Below, one piece after another: positions 45,358-56,781 of a stretch of DNA of 64,000 nucleotides; the stretch's first letter is position 1, and the number at the start of each line of letters is the position of its first letter. A program made the position numbers and the translations under genes. This DNA is from Boswellia sacra. Lineage: Eukaryota > Streptophyta > Magnoliopsida > Sapindales > Burseraceae. The notes below the pieces were generated by a model. It was not told the DNA's origin, searched no databases, and saw only the letters and a program-made list of their open reading frames with translations. The stretch covers positions 124,001-188,000 of the forward strand of contig SNVD02005101.1 in assembly GCA_013180625.2 (NCBI GenBank), written 5' to 3'.

Positions 45358-46149
45358 CTACAACGCTCAAGGTCATTAGTGGAGGAATAACTTCGTGAAG
45401 TGCATTAAAAAAAGTCATCCATAGTAACTTTGATACTCTCTTCATCCACTGGCTTGGTAATATCATCCATACTTAGCTGTCTATTTAAAGCATAAGATAC
45501 TGCACTTTTAACAACACCTTCGAGTTCTGCCCCACTGTAGTTTTTTGTTCGAGCCGCTGTACACAAAATATGAATGAGCAGAACACGTCAAGCCTTTCCC
45601 AAATGCATTGATTCAAAAGAAATCAACATTAACATTTGAAGGTTGCACCCATTATTAATGAGGAAGTGTAAAGGGAATGTGTTGACTTCTATGTACAATA
45701 TGATGAATGCACTTGTAGTGCACATACCAAGTTCTTGAAGGTTCACATCAGGAGCAAGAAATGAATTCTCTTTCATCTTGTTGGTATGAATTTGTAGAAT
45801 TTGAAGTCGGCCATTTTCATCTGGAAGGCTTATCTCAACTTGAACCTCCAAGCGACCTGGTCTATAAATTTAAAAAATAAAAATAAAAATCAAAGCTCTA
45901 TAATTAAACTTTGCATAACTACTTATTTATTTGATATATTTTCTATGGAACAACTACATATATTTCTGGATGTCAACATATGTTCCGTTAGAGCCAACCA
46001 GTCATTGTAGCTCCAATTTACTATCAACACATACCAATTTGACTATTAATTTTTCTTTGTTAAAAAGAAAGAAAAATTGAGGTTTAATTGCTAGTTCTTC
46101 TCATGCTGCCTATGATATGAAATGATCCACAGTAGCAGGAAGCAGTTAA

Positions 46150-46185
<36 letters not shown>

Positions 46186-46480
46186 CAAAAGGGCTTCATC
46201 AAGCATATCCTCTCTGTTGGTCATTCCAATAAGCAAAACATTATTTAGGGACTCCACTCCATCTATCTGAAAAACTAGTGGTCTGTTAGTAATTTGCATA
46301 AAATCACTTAGCCTTTGCAATGAATAGGAATATCCAGAAATACACAAAGTGATAGGGCTGAGAAAAAAGTATATTGATTTTACAGGATTCAAAAGTTATT
46401 TAAAAATCGTTACTAACCTTTGTAAGTAGCTGATTCACAATGCTATCATGCACTCCTGTACCATCTCTAGTTCATCCCCT
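45358..46480 (-). pseudogene. NSF: Captured genomic fragment of NSF, four exons
   Basis: NSF is the AAA ATPase that takes SNARE complexes apart in membrane fusion. Minus-strand exons, in order: 46480-46418 (GTGVHDSIVNQLLTK, donor ACAAAG|GTTAG), 46266-46184 ([21 protein letters not shown]1 AAA core; donor GAG|GT followed by a CT run), 45861-45728 ([20 protein letters not shown] and on, donor CTTG|GTATG) and 45556-45358 ([20 protein letters not shown] and on, donor TGTAG|GTAATGG). Each internal exon has AG before and GT after. Exon 4 has an extra T near 45410 and a small deletion near 45385, so it is frameshifted. Introns are retained, so the fragment was taken up as DNA. Exons for the rest of NSF are absent. 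Confidence 0.85.
46155..46182. repeat. GA microsatellite at an NSF splice donor
   Basis: About 14 GA units directly abut the donor site of the exon 46266-46184, so on the gene strand the intron begins with a CT run. Confidence 0.85.
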
Positions 46481-49200
46481 TGAGTGAAAATATAAAATAA
46501 AGCACATTTAGGAAAAATTTTCCCTATACAACAACCATCTCATATCCAATGTAAATGAAAACTTATTACCCAGATTCCTTCAAAATAACTAACTACCAGC
46601 AGAGGCAAAAATGCAACTACAGCCACGTGGTATATTTCTTGGGTGGTTAAGAAGCAAATTTTACCCCAGTGCACTATCCAAACGGGAATAAATTATTCCT
46701 GGGAGATACAAGCAATATAATTTGGTATGTTATAGCCTTAACATTAAAGTGGATCCCACTTCTTGCTGCAACTGAAGGATTTATCTCCTTCAAAAATTAT
46801 TATTACAGTCAACAAAAGGTTGATAAATACAAAACATTACTATCCATCTGAAAAAATTCATCCTCACAAGAAGTAGAAAAATTACATTGCTACTTAGACA
46901 TACATTTCCTAAAGTAATTACATAGTCAAAACATCAATACTCCCAGAAAGTAAAGATCAAATTTGGTCAGATCGATAAGAATTTAACTCTAATATATTTT
47001 TAACAAAAAATCTATTAGAGAGTAGATGCATCCTAACCATATGTTGTTATATGAAAAAAGTAGAAACAACAATAGCAGCAACATTAACAACAATAATTAT
47101 ACTAACCTGTAAAATTAACAGATCATTTCTTTATTTTATTGCAAAAAATAAAAATAAAAGTAAAAATTAAAATCAAAATAAAATCAAAAGATGCCATCAA
47201 CAACAAATGCTAAACATTAGTTCACTAAATCCTCACAAGACGTTCAAGAAAAAAGAAAGAAGATTAGCCTGATCCCTACCAAAGCAACAACTACAGTAAA
47301 TCATCAAATTTTCAGCAAAATAGTATTGCACAACATGACAAGCTTCATTACCATCCCAACTACAAACTCTTGAAAAGGAAGCCTAGCTGGAGCATTCTCG
47401 GCATAAATAGGTGAAAAGGAAAATGCATGTTTACAAACCTATAAAACAAGAGCAGCATGTCAGAGGAAATATATCTTCACCTAGAAAAATGAATTCATCA
47501 TAAACATGATCAGGAAGAGGGAAAAGCAACAATATACACTTCCTGGCACTTGTAAAATGCAAACCAAAGACACAATCTATTCCATAATAGCATAGAATGC
47601 AAAAGGAAATCAAAATACAACAACAACTCACATGTGTTTTTGTTATACCATTATATTTTCACCCCCAAACCGAAGCTCCAAATTTTTAAATTTATTTTTT
47701 TAATGCTGATATTCTTGAAATATATACTTTTTAAATCCTGAGATTCATTAAAAGCATGTAATTCATTAAATCCTGAGATTCATTAAAAGCAAAATGAAAG
47801 TCACTCATTTCTAAAACATATAGCTGGTACCAAGACATGCTTCTACAATTGTTTTTGATTTTTTTCAAGACTGCACCTTTTTTATCCTATAGAAAATGAA
47901 AAAGAAACTTGAACTCCTCTCTGAATCATTTCCTTGCTCTCTCCCATCAATACTAACAACCAAGTAGTCAAAAATAATCTATTTTCTTCAAATTTATTAA
48001 AAATCAGATATTCATTAGAAAAAAATTTTAAATCAATTTTCCAAGAAGTAGCACACAATTCAAGTACACCCATCTGATTCTTCAAATGTCTTAATCAAAT
48101 GATTTCACCACAGCCGAGATAATCACTAAAAAATCCCTAGTTTATTAATCTTTCAAAATTTTAACAAAAAGAGAGACCGAATCGGAGAACCTCACATTGG
48201 CGGGCGTTGCAGTGGTTGAGCCACTGAAGGAGACAATCCTGGTGAACGAAATTGATGCTTCCACTACACGCGCAAGGGTACCAAAGATCTAGTATCCCAT
48301 GGATTTCGACAGATCCGGCACACGTCCCCTTCTTCCTCCTCCTCGTCTTCGTTCCTCGACACGCTCTTCTCTCTCTCCTCCTCGACTAGCTTCATCGCTC
48401 CACCGATTGACACCAAGGATGTCGATGTTGAAGGCCCGATGGACGAGGAGACATCGGAGGTGAACTGTTCTGGACCCTGATGGCTTTACTATCATGATGC
48501 TGCACGTAACTTTCATCGACTCTAATGGTGATTCATCAGCGTCTGATCTCACGTTCCCACCCTTGCCGGAGCTTGCTCGGAAATTGAAGGTGGAGTGCTT
48601 TAGGATAGTAGAGTGGAGGAAGGTTTAGGAACTAGGAATTTAGGAGATCACGGCTAGGGTTGTATCATTTCCTTTATATAGTATTATGAAATTCCAGGAA
48701 ATCCAAATCTTTTAAAAATTATCAAAATCATCCACCTGTTCAGTCCTTGTATTTTAAACTTTTTTATTTACACCATTAGACTAATTTTTTTAAAATTTTT
48801 AGAACACTAAATGTTTTAATTTAATTTTTAAAATAAATTATAATAATCTTTTGATTATTTAAAATATTATATTATTACAAAATAATTTTTTTGATATTTT
48901 TAATTACTTAATTTTCATCAAAGTAATTAAATAATGTGATTTTTATCACATTGAAATTAAAAAATAGTTTTATTTATTTTATAAAATTTTCATATTTAAA
49001 AATTCATTTTTCTAAAATTTAATATTCAAAAATTTATTCTTTTCATACATATAATAATGTTATCTCTAATTTAAAGATTTTTAAAAATTATATTTAATTT
49101 TAGATTAAAAATAAAATTATATTGTTTAATTATATTTAGATAAATTTATTGAAATTTTAAATATTATATTCACATATTTGAAAGAAAAAATGAAAAGAAA
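46481..49200. other. CACTA interior, mostly unassigned
   Basis: AT-rich and without recognised genes, except a GC-richer segment at about 48190-48620. There a plus-strand open stretch near 48470-48600 reads LDPDGFTIMMLHVTFIDSNG and then LTFPPLPELARKLKVEC; it looks like real protein but I do not recognise it. It may be a third captured gene piece. Short direct repeats TTAAATCCTGAGATTCATTA occur at 47731 and 47766. Confidence 0.45.
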
Positions 49201-51663
49201 GAGGAAAATTTGAGAGGGAAAAGGAAAATGTAATTTTCATATACTTGTCAAACTTTTATAAAAATATGATATATATGTGATTGAATAAAGACAAAAAGTG
49301 ACAAATAAGATGAATTGATAGGTTTGACTTTTAAAATATGGTTAAATTTATCACTTTTTTAAAAAAACTGCCAAATAAAAAAATTGTGAAGTGACAAATA
49401 TGTAAAAAATTCTTGTAGTGTTTTTTAGAAAGTTATATTTTGTAAATTTAGAGAAAGTTTGAAAGCATTGATAATTAAAGTTTTCATAGCTATTTGACTC
49501 AAGGATTTCTTAAAGTATTTAGAAATGTCTTTTTAAATATTTGTCATGGATTAATTTAAATAATAAAATATTTCTAGTTTTAGCTTGTATAAAATTTTCA
49601 GATTTTGATAACTTTACCTGAAAAGAGAAAGTTTAGCATATGAAGCATTTTTTAAATGAAATTAGTTTTAATAAAAATAAGAAGGTGCAATTATATTATT
49701 TTAAGTTATTATCCAGATACTCAAACAGTTATTCAAATCACTTAGACAGTGATATAGATAGAAGCCTTTGGGGCCCATTCAGACGCACATGGAGGCTTTA
49801 GGCCGTGTGATCTGGGCATTTTAGCCCTTTGGGGGCAGCTCTGCGCATGCGTATGACGAGTATAATAGGCATATGCGATGTTAGATCTCGTCAGGTAGGA
49901 TCAGACAACTTAAAGGGTACTTGTTTAGTTTATCATACGAGTTTTAAATATTTATATGAATTAAGAAAAGAAAAGTATTCAAAAAAGAAAGATGCTTAGC
50001 AAATTTTTATAAAATTTATCCAAAATTTTTAGAAAGAATTTTATTATGATAGTTTATATTGTCTCAACAGCTTCATTATTTTATAGTTTTATGAAAACTA
50101 AAACATAATTTTTCTCATGAGTTATATAAGTTTCTTTTTAAAAGAAGACTTGTACGGAAAGTTATGCATTTTGTTTTAAATCACAGTTGAATAAATGTTT
50201 TAGCATGATCATCAAGAGCATCTTTATTATATGATTGAAGACGATTATTTTATTGTTTTAAATATAGACAATAAGAAGTATTATTTTGATTAATTTAGTC
50301 ATTAATAGTTATTTATTTTAAAGTTTTATGACATTTTAGATGACATGAAAGTTATAGGTTATGAAGACTATTTTTTTTAATATAAAACAAAGATTTATTT
50401 TGTAATAATATAATTTTTTAAAGATTTATTTACAAATATATCATTATCCCCACTCACTGAGCTTTATACTCATTCTTTTGTTTTATTTTTCTTTCCTTTT
50501 AAAATCCACCCCCCTTCCCCCTCCCCCTCCGGTGAAAGCAAAATGTGATTTAGTTAAAAAGTTTGGAGGCCAGCCACGTGATGGTGTAAGGATATATTAA
50601 TGTTGTAATAGTTATATTGTAGGAAAAATTTTATTTCTAGCTATAATTGGAAATTATTTCAAGTTTGTTCCATAAGAAAGACAAGAATTAAAAAATAGTC
50701 AGTAGTCCATAGTTTTAGGCATGATTTACCTGCGTAGCTAGGGGCGGGTCGTGTCACTTTGGTAGTTGCACACACCTTACTTGGCACACTTCTTTTCTAT
50801 GAGCAATTAAGAGTTCTAATTGCTAAAAAAAGACCTTCATATAGTTTCCCTTCATTTGACATAAATACCCTTATCTCCCTGGTCTCTCCCTCGTTAATTT
50901 AGTAAACTTCCAGAATTACCCTTTTAATAGTATATAAAAAATTGAATACCAATTAAACCTATCGCTGCTCCTTTTTTAACCAATAAAATTACATCAATTA
51001 CCAAAGTAAATGATGAATGCCTATAAACCAAGGTATAAGATATTTTACCTTAAAACTAAATTCAATTGTCAAAATTTAATATTTTCTTATTGTAGTTCTT
51101 AAAACCCTTTAAAGATTAATGTAATTCCAAAAATTTGGTACTTGTGTAACTAAAAATAATTTTAGAGTTATTGTTATATATATGGATAGATAAATTTGGA
51201 TAGATAGGTCTTTAATCTTTGAAATTATATTATAATATAGGCATTTAATTTTTCAAATAATATTATAGCTAAACAAATAATTTAGAAAATTATAAGAAAA
51301 ATATTTTGAAAATTAAATTAAATTTAATTTAAAGTCAAATATTTCCAAATATAATCTTTATACAAATTTTTAACGTTACATAATTTCATTATTAATGTAA
51401 TTCACTAACTATCAAAGTGTAGAACTATAATTTTTTTGAATTTTTTTTACACATTATTAAAGGATATAGAATAAAATTTTTACATTTCCTAAATCAATAA
51501 AATTAAATGATATAAAATATTTTAGAAGGTTATCCAAGTATTATACTTTAATGTTCTATAATTTTGAAAGTTCATCTAAACCTTTTACATTTCCCATACC
51601 ATCAAATATTTTAAACACAAATGAAAATTGTTGTACAGAAAAAAATCTTTGCTATACTCAGTT

Positions 51664-51856
51664 GAGTGGTGTTACTATTATAGACTATCATACAAACTCA
51701 CTCATACGAACCTATACGACATTATTATATGATTGCTGCATCATCTACATTAATGAATGTAGTTAAAATTTGAAATTCACTCATTCAATCAACTTATCAT
51801 ATATCAATTTGTACAAGTAAGTTTATATAGATAGTTTATAAAAATAGTATTACTCT
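51664..51856. mobile_element. hAT-like MITE, copy 2 (193 bp)
   Basis: Ends GAGTGGTGTTACTATTATAG and AAAATAGTATTACTCT are inverted relatives of each other and of the MITE at 4369-4583. Flanks ACTCAGTT (51656-51663) and ACTCAATT (51857-51864) form an 8-bp duplication with one mismatch. Confidence 0.75.
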
Positions 51857-51965
51857 ACTCAATTTCTTCCCTTTTTTTATAAGCTCTGCAACTAATTGTC
51901 AGAATTTATACATTATCACATAAGTTTAATGTCAAACATTCTTGTAAGAAAACTGAAACAAGATG

Positions 51966-51995
51966 ATGATAATAATAATAATAATAATAATAATA
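51966..51995 (+). repeat. AAT microsatellite
   Basis: About ten ATA/AAT units. Confidence 0.9.
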
Positions 51996-52144
51996 AAATA
52001 TTGTTATTATTTAAAGGATTAGTAAAATGTTCAAAAGTATAGACATTAAATAGAATTGTTACAAGGAAAATAAAAATTTTCTTCGCTATAAAATCGAACT
52101 ATGCTATGTATATCTTTCTAAAATAATATTCTTCATATCTATTA

Positions 52145-52270
52145 TTCTAATTGAATAATACCATTCTTACAAATTACTATATGAACTAATTTGATAAGTT
52201 TATGTCAAAAATTAATTACATTAATTAACATTGATGATGTGGCAATCATATTATAATAATGTAACATGAA
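52145..52270. mobile_element. hAT-like MITE, decayed third copy
   Basis: The middle (ACATTAATTAACATTGATGA, then TGTGGCAATCATAT) matches the middle of copy 1 (GACATTAATTACGATG, TGTGGTGATCATAT). The left end is an eroded relative of the family terminus; the right end is unclear. Confidence 0.45.
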
Positions 52271-52379
52271 TATATACCTCACATCACTATTTAAATCTAA
52301 CTCAACTCATATTGATAGTTAGAAAAAAAAAGTGAAATGGAAAAAAGGGAACAGAACTTGAAGAAAGGGAACAAAAATG

Positions 52380-52790
52380 GCGAAGGCTAGATACAGGGAG
52401 ACCAAAACTTTCTCCACTACCACTGAAGGCTTCAATCATGGAGATTTGGTAGGAGCACAAGAATAGAGGCATTATAGGACACTCAAACCTCTACCGGAAG
52501 GATCCACTTAGGACAAGAGCGTATATTGCTCCTTCCATGAAGACTACTGACACTTGGTAAGTGATTGCAAAAACTTCAGAACCCATATAGAGATTATGAT
52601 TAGAAAGGGGATGTTGACCGATTATATGGCAGAAGACCTAGGGGAGGTTGAGCAAGAGCAAGGTTCAAGCTTACGATAACCTGTTACAGTGGCACGACCA
52701 AGAATAGAGGGGCCTAAAGTAAGGCACATAGTAGAAATTAATGGGGGAAGGCATATCTATACCATACATGGAAAATCAAGCTATATGGCA
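52380..52790 (+). pseudogene. Tat/Ogre-type gag remnant
   Basis: A plus-strand frame reads YCSFHEDY-stop-HLVSDCKNFR, the C-F-H-H-C zinc-binding block of Tat-lineage Gag, then THIEIMIRKGMLTDYMAEDL (52505-52650), the block that normally follows. Further on 'EINGGRHIYTIHGK' resembles the start of the protease region. No other pol block follows. A stop replaces the conserved Gly before His. Confidence 0.6.
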
Positions 52791-53167
52791 TGGGCTTAAC
52801 CAGATTGGATGGTACTGACCAAAGCAAATGTAGATTGGGAAGAAACATAACAGAGCAAGAAGGACTTGGGCAAAGGATCTTACCCCTTGATCACTTTGGA
52901 CTGTAAGCAAATTATTAAACTTTAAGACACTCTTCAATTTAGGAAATACTATGTTTGATATGAGGATGCATGTATCGTGCCTTAGGAGAGTCATATATGA
53001 AGCTTATTGTATGACTATAATTTAAAAAATTGTGTATAAAACCTTTTGCTCATAAATGCAAATCTACATGGATCAGATAGGCTCAAAAGGGATAAGGGGA
53101 ATGAAATAGTCTTATTTGTGTAAAAAATTGTGTGAAAATAAATGCTGATTAATTATTTCTTTACTGT

Positions 53168-54030
53168 TGATTGTATGCCCAAATCAAGGGTTCCTGTCGC
53201 GTCTAAGGCATTTGGGGGTTTTGACTGCCCAAATCAAGGGGACCATATTAGGTCCAAGGTATTTGGATTTTGACTGCCCAAATTAAGGGGTCTCTATCGT
53301 GTCTAACGTATTTGGGGTTCTAAGTGCCCAAATCAAAGGGACCCTATTAGGTCCAAGGTATTTAGGTTTTGACTGACCAAATTAAGGGGTCTCTATTGGG
53401 TCTAACGTATTTGGGGTTCTAAGTGCCCAAATCAAGAGGTCCCTATCAGATCCAAGCATTTAAAGACTGAATACCCAAATTAAAAGGGACCTTGGTCAGG
53501 TTCAAAGCATTTGGGAACATGGGGGATCAGGATACTAAGTGCCTAATTTAAGAAAGACCTTGGTCAGATCTAAAGCATTTGGGAATAAGAGACATCAGAA
53601 CATTAGGTGCCTCGTCAGGCTAAACCTAGACAGACCCAAAACATTTAGGAACAAAGAGAAACAAGATTACTAAATGCCTAAATCATAGGGAATCCAGACA
53701 GACCCGAAGCATTTAGGAGCAAAATGGAATCAAACTAGTGAGTGGTAAATCAAAGAGGGATCGACCTTGTTAGGTCTAAAGCATCTGGGAATAAAACGGA
53801 TCAAGATATAGAGTGCTCAATTCAAGGGAGACCTTGGTCATGTCCAAAGCATTTGGGAACAGAGAGATTAGATTATAGAATGCCCAATCCAAAGAGGACT
53901 TTTAACAGGTCCAAGGCAAATGGAAATAGAGGGGAACAAGATACTTAGTAGATACTAAATGCCCAATTCAAAGGGACCCCATACAGGTCCAAAGCATTTG
54001 GAAACAAGGGAGATAAATTACAAAAGTAAT
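53168..54030 (+). repeat. Tandem array, about 14 units of 49-79 bp, with a ~99-bp higher-order period
   Basis: Each unit starts TGCCCAAAT(C/T)AA(A/G)GGG and includes (G/T)(T/G)(C/T)CAAGG-type sequence and CATTTGG(G/A) or TATTTGG. Starts are near 53169, 53226, 53275, 53325, 53374, 53424, 53472, 53540, 53608, 53675, 53743, 53814, 53881 and 53960. Units at 53226 and 53325 resemble each other most, as do 53275 and 53374, so the pair is the repeating block. Later units are longer, with an inserted GAACA-rich tail. It follows the Tat gag remnant and could be its 3' untranslated repeat array. Confidence 0.88.
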
Positions 54031-55182
54031 CAAATTAGAGGGGGAAAGATTGTAGAGTGCCTAAAGTCTAGGGCACATCTTCAAACTAGGACACACCTGT
54101 AAAAAGCAACTAGGTGTTGGAAAAATTACTTTAAGAGTTAGTAAAACTCGTGTAGCCCTATGAAGTCTTAACCTTGGCAAGGAGACGTCCTAAGGTTCTT
54201 TGAAGAAAAATTATAAGAATAAGGGGGGTCAAAGGCGATCCAAGGGTTCAAGGGCCAAAAGGTAAAAAGATTGATTTTTTACATGTGGGCCTTTAGCTCA
54301 ATTAGGCCCATGTCCAAAAAATGGGGGCAAATGAAAGGGAACAATTTTGACTCTAGGGTCCAAGCCCAAAAGCAGCCCAAACCCTATCCTATGATGGCTT
54401 GGAATTAATATAACTTCATGGTGGCCCATTCGAAGTTTTGCCAACCCAGCCTTCACAATTCAACCTATCAACCCATCTACTTACTTTTATTTGCTGGGAA
54501 GAGACAAATAAGTTGGAAAATAAGTGAGGAAGGATAGAAAACCTGCTAGCATCTATGTTTGCAAATGGCTTCACGTGTGAGAGAGAGACACATGGCAAAT
54601 TCAAATTTCAAAGAGGAAGAGTTGAAGAAACTAAAAGGGAAACCACAGGGACTAGACAAGGAAGAAAGGCACATCTTTATACAATAGGTAATAAAGGGAA
54701 GAAAGTTTGGAATAGGAAAAAACAGCTAGCTACAGGCTCAATCAAGGGGGGTGGAAACATCATGGAGGCCAAGAGCCAGTGTTCTCAAGAGAAGAAAGCC
54801 AAAAGAAGAAATATATGCTGTAGGAATCAATCCAAGAATGGTGAGATGCCACAGGTGAGGAGGGAGCTTGAAGGGAACCTTGGGCATCAAAATGGAGGTG
54901 TTTTAGGATAAATGGGAAATGGGACAGTCTATTATGGATAGCGAAAACTCTCCCAGAGCTCTTCTGATGATCGTCTTCTTCTTCTTCTTTAATCTATTTA
55001 CTAAGTACAGCTTTGTGCATCTCTGATTTACAGTCAATTATTCTCTGATAATCTAACACATGATTACTCATACAAAATTTGTAACCTGAATTTGGAATCA
55101 GAGTGCCTTTGATGTACACCCCCCACCCCCCAAACAGAGAAGAGGGCTGCCTGGAACTATTACCATAAACTCTACCATTCAA
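54031..55182 (+). other. Possible Tat-type purine tract and LTR remnant
   Basis: AAAAAATGGGGGCAA at 54315-54330 followed by ATGAAAGGG looks like a purine tract and LTR start. Sequence from 54331 to about 55000 is less AT-rich and has no recognised domain; the 118-codon ORF at 54555-54911 is basic and low-complexity. No second LTR is seen. Confidence 0.35.
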
Positions 55183-55641
55183 GGCTTACCATCACCAACA
55201 AATGAAGTACTGTCCAACTCAATATTGAGGTACAAATTTTTGCTCCTTCGATGGTGTTGAATCATATATCCTGAAGGTGTCCATTTGAGATGTTATCCGA
55301 ATTTTGACGTTACAATATAGTAGTAGATGTCCATATTATATATTTCTTATTATTATAAGAAAATTATATGCATTAACCATTTTTTCAGACTCTATTCTAT
55401 GTTCATACACAAAAGTAAAAGGCTTACCATCACCAGCAAATGAAGTACTATCCAACTCAATATTGAGGTACAAATTTTTTCTCCTTTGGTGGTGTTGAAT
55501 CATATATCCTGAAGGTTTCCATTTGAGATGTTATCTGAATTTCGACGTTACAATATAGTAGTAGATGTCCATATTATATATTTCTCATTATTATAATATG
55601 TATTAACCTTTTTTTTCAGACTTTATGTTCGTACACAAAAG
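55183..55641 (+). repeat. Tandem duplication, period about 237 bp
   Basis: Copies at about 55183-55419 and 55420-55641 begin AGGCTTACCATCACCA and end TACACAAAAGTAA. They are over 90 percent alike by eye, with a short deletion in the second copy near 55600. No coding content. Confidence 0.88.
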
Positions 55642-56351
55642 TAATTATCTCTTATATTAAACGAAAAATTTAGTATATCTAGAACGAACGAATTATATAT
55701 GATTTCTTAAATTTGAAAAAAAAAAGTCAAGGTCACCTTTTAGTAACCCAATGATTCAATCCTAGTTTCCCTGCTGACATAATCCAAAGATTGATTATTT
55801 TGTACATTATTAAGTGGTAGATATTTAACAAGCTAGCCATGTCGGTTATACTAAGAGCAAAATAACAGCAAGCAAGCAACTCAAATCTTCTAATAATTAA
55901 AAGCCATGGTTAAAGTCGGTGAAGGAATAAATAATTCAGCCTACATCTTCGCGCAACCAGCATGAAGCTACAAGAACAGTCCAGCCATGGATCTAATGCA
56001 AAATGAAGCTTATGTTACCACACTCCACCAATTTGACACATGCATACGGGAAATTCAGATAAAGCAAATAGCTAAGCACAAGCCATGCAGCCGCACTCTT
56101 CCTCCAACGAATTAAATTCACAATGGAGACCGATTTAGAAGAATGAGTAAATTAATTCATGACCGACTTTGACGAATTAATTTGTTATTCGAATACCGAC
56201 TTGTTTAATCGTCGATTACAGCTATAAATAGGCCTTTGAGCTCTCATTTAACATGTTCTATCAACTAGTACTGAGAATTGAGAGCTTATGGGTACGCAAA
56301 TACTAGAGACCATCACTTTGTAACACTCTCAATCTTCAATATTGAAAAGCT
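55642..56351. other. Intergenic DNA, possible LTR or promoter remnant
   Basis: A TATA-like CTATAAATAGG is at 56222 followed by a leader-like stretch up to the copia fragment. It might be part of an LTR, but it shows no match to sequence after the copia fragment. Confidence 0.35.
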
Positions 56352-56717
56352 CAGTCACAGTCCATTGTTGTTTTATCAACTATAGAGTCTAAATATATAG
56401 TTGTTACTGAAGCTATAAAGGAAGTTTTGTGGTTAACAGGGTTGGCAGCTAAACTTTAAGTGTCACAAGAGTCTATATCTATATTTTTTGATAGTCAAAG
56501 TGTTATACATCTGACCAAGTATCAAATGTATCATGAACATACTAAGCATATTGATGTGAGGTTGCATTTTGTTCGTGATGTTATAGCAAAGGGGCCTATG
56601 AAGGTGAAGAAGATTTCTACGAAAGGCACTCCAGCTGATATGGCTACAAAAGTGGTACTGTTGAATAAGTTCTTACATTATCTAGGTCTGTTAAAGATCC
56701 AGGATGAGGTTCTTTGA
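56352..56717 (+). pseudogene. Copia RNase H C-terminal fragment
   Basis: In one frame: SQSIVVLSTIESKYIVVTEA, one TAA at 56457, then SIFFDSQSVIHLTKYQMYHE, HTKHIDVRLHFVRDVIAKGP and 'GTPADMATKVVLLNKF'. This is the end of Ty1/copia pol. The upstream RT, integrase and gag are absent. The fragment ends with TGA at 56715. Confidence 0.9.
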
Positions 56718-56769
56718 TGAATTCTGTTGAGAAAGGCTGCAGTGTGTTATAGAGATGGAGGATTTGAGA

Positions 56770-56781
56770 TCCAAGGTGGAG
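56770..56781 (+). other. Copia polypurine tract
   Basis: TCCAAGGTGGAG, the usual copia purine tract, 52 bases after the RNase H stop. The LTR expected next is not clearly recognisable. Confidence 0.7.

Larger units (their letters stand above)
43469..49420 (+). mobile_element. CACTA transposon carrying host gene fragments (5952 bp)
   Basis: Ends are CACTACAAGAA at 43469 and its inverse TTCTTGTAGTG ending at 49420. The 3-bp flanks are TTT on both sides, as for CACTA/EnSpm insertion. Subterminal repeats follow the left end. No transposase is recognisable; the interior instead holds exons of NSF and of a BEACH-domain gene plus an unassigned coding-like piece. It is a gene-capturing, non-autonomous element inserted within a solo LTR. 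Confidence 0.88.
41877..50756 (+). mobile_element. Solo gypsy LTR (about 2.9 kb) split by a CACTA element
   Basis: Begins TGTAATGCCC at 41877 and ends GGGTCGTGTCA at 50756. Flanks are CTCTG (41872-41876) and CTTTG (50757-50761), a 5-bp target duplication with one mismatch. No pol lies on either side, so it is a solo LTR from LTR-LTR recombination. Without the CACTA insertion (43469-49420 plus one TTT copy) it is about 2.93 kb. It could be an LTR of a Tekay-type element by its ends; the start also holds a 70-codon basic ORF of no evident meaning. Confidence 0.8.
50762..52379. other. AT-rich intergenic DNA with MITEs
   Basis: No gene seen apart from the two MITE copies and an AAT microsatellite listed separately. 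Confidence 0.6.

Noticed and set aside
48289..48552. 87-codon minus-strand ORF
   Set aside because: Arg/Glu-rich by composition of the CT-rich strand; the plus-strand frame there looks more protein-like.
54555..54911. 118-codon ORF
   Set aside because: Low-complexity basic composition (K, R, G, E) in a probable LTR; no domain.
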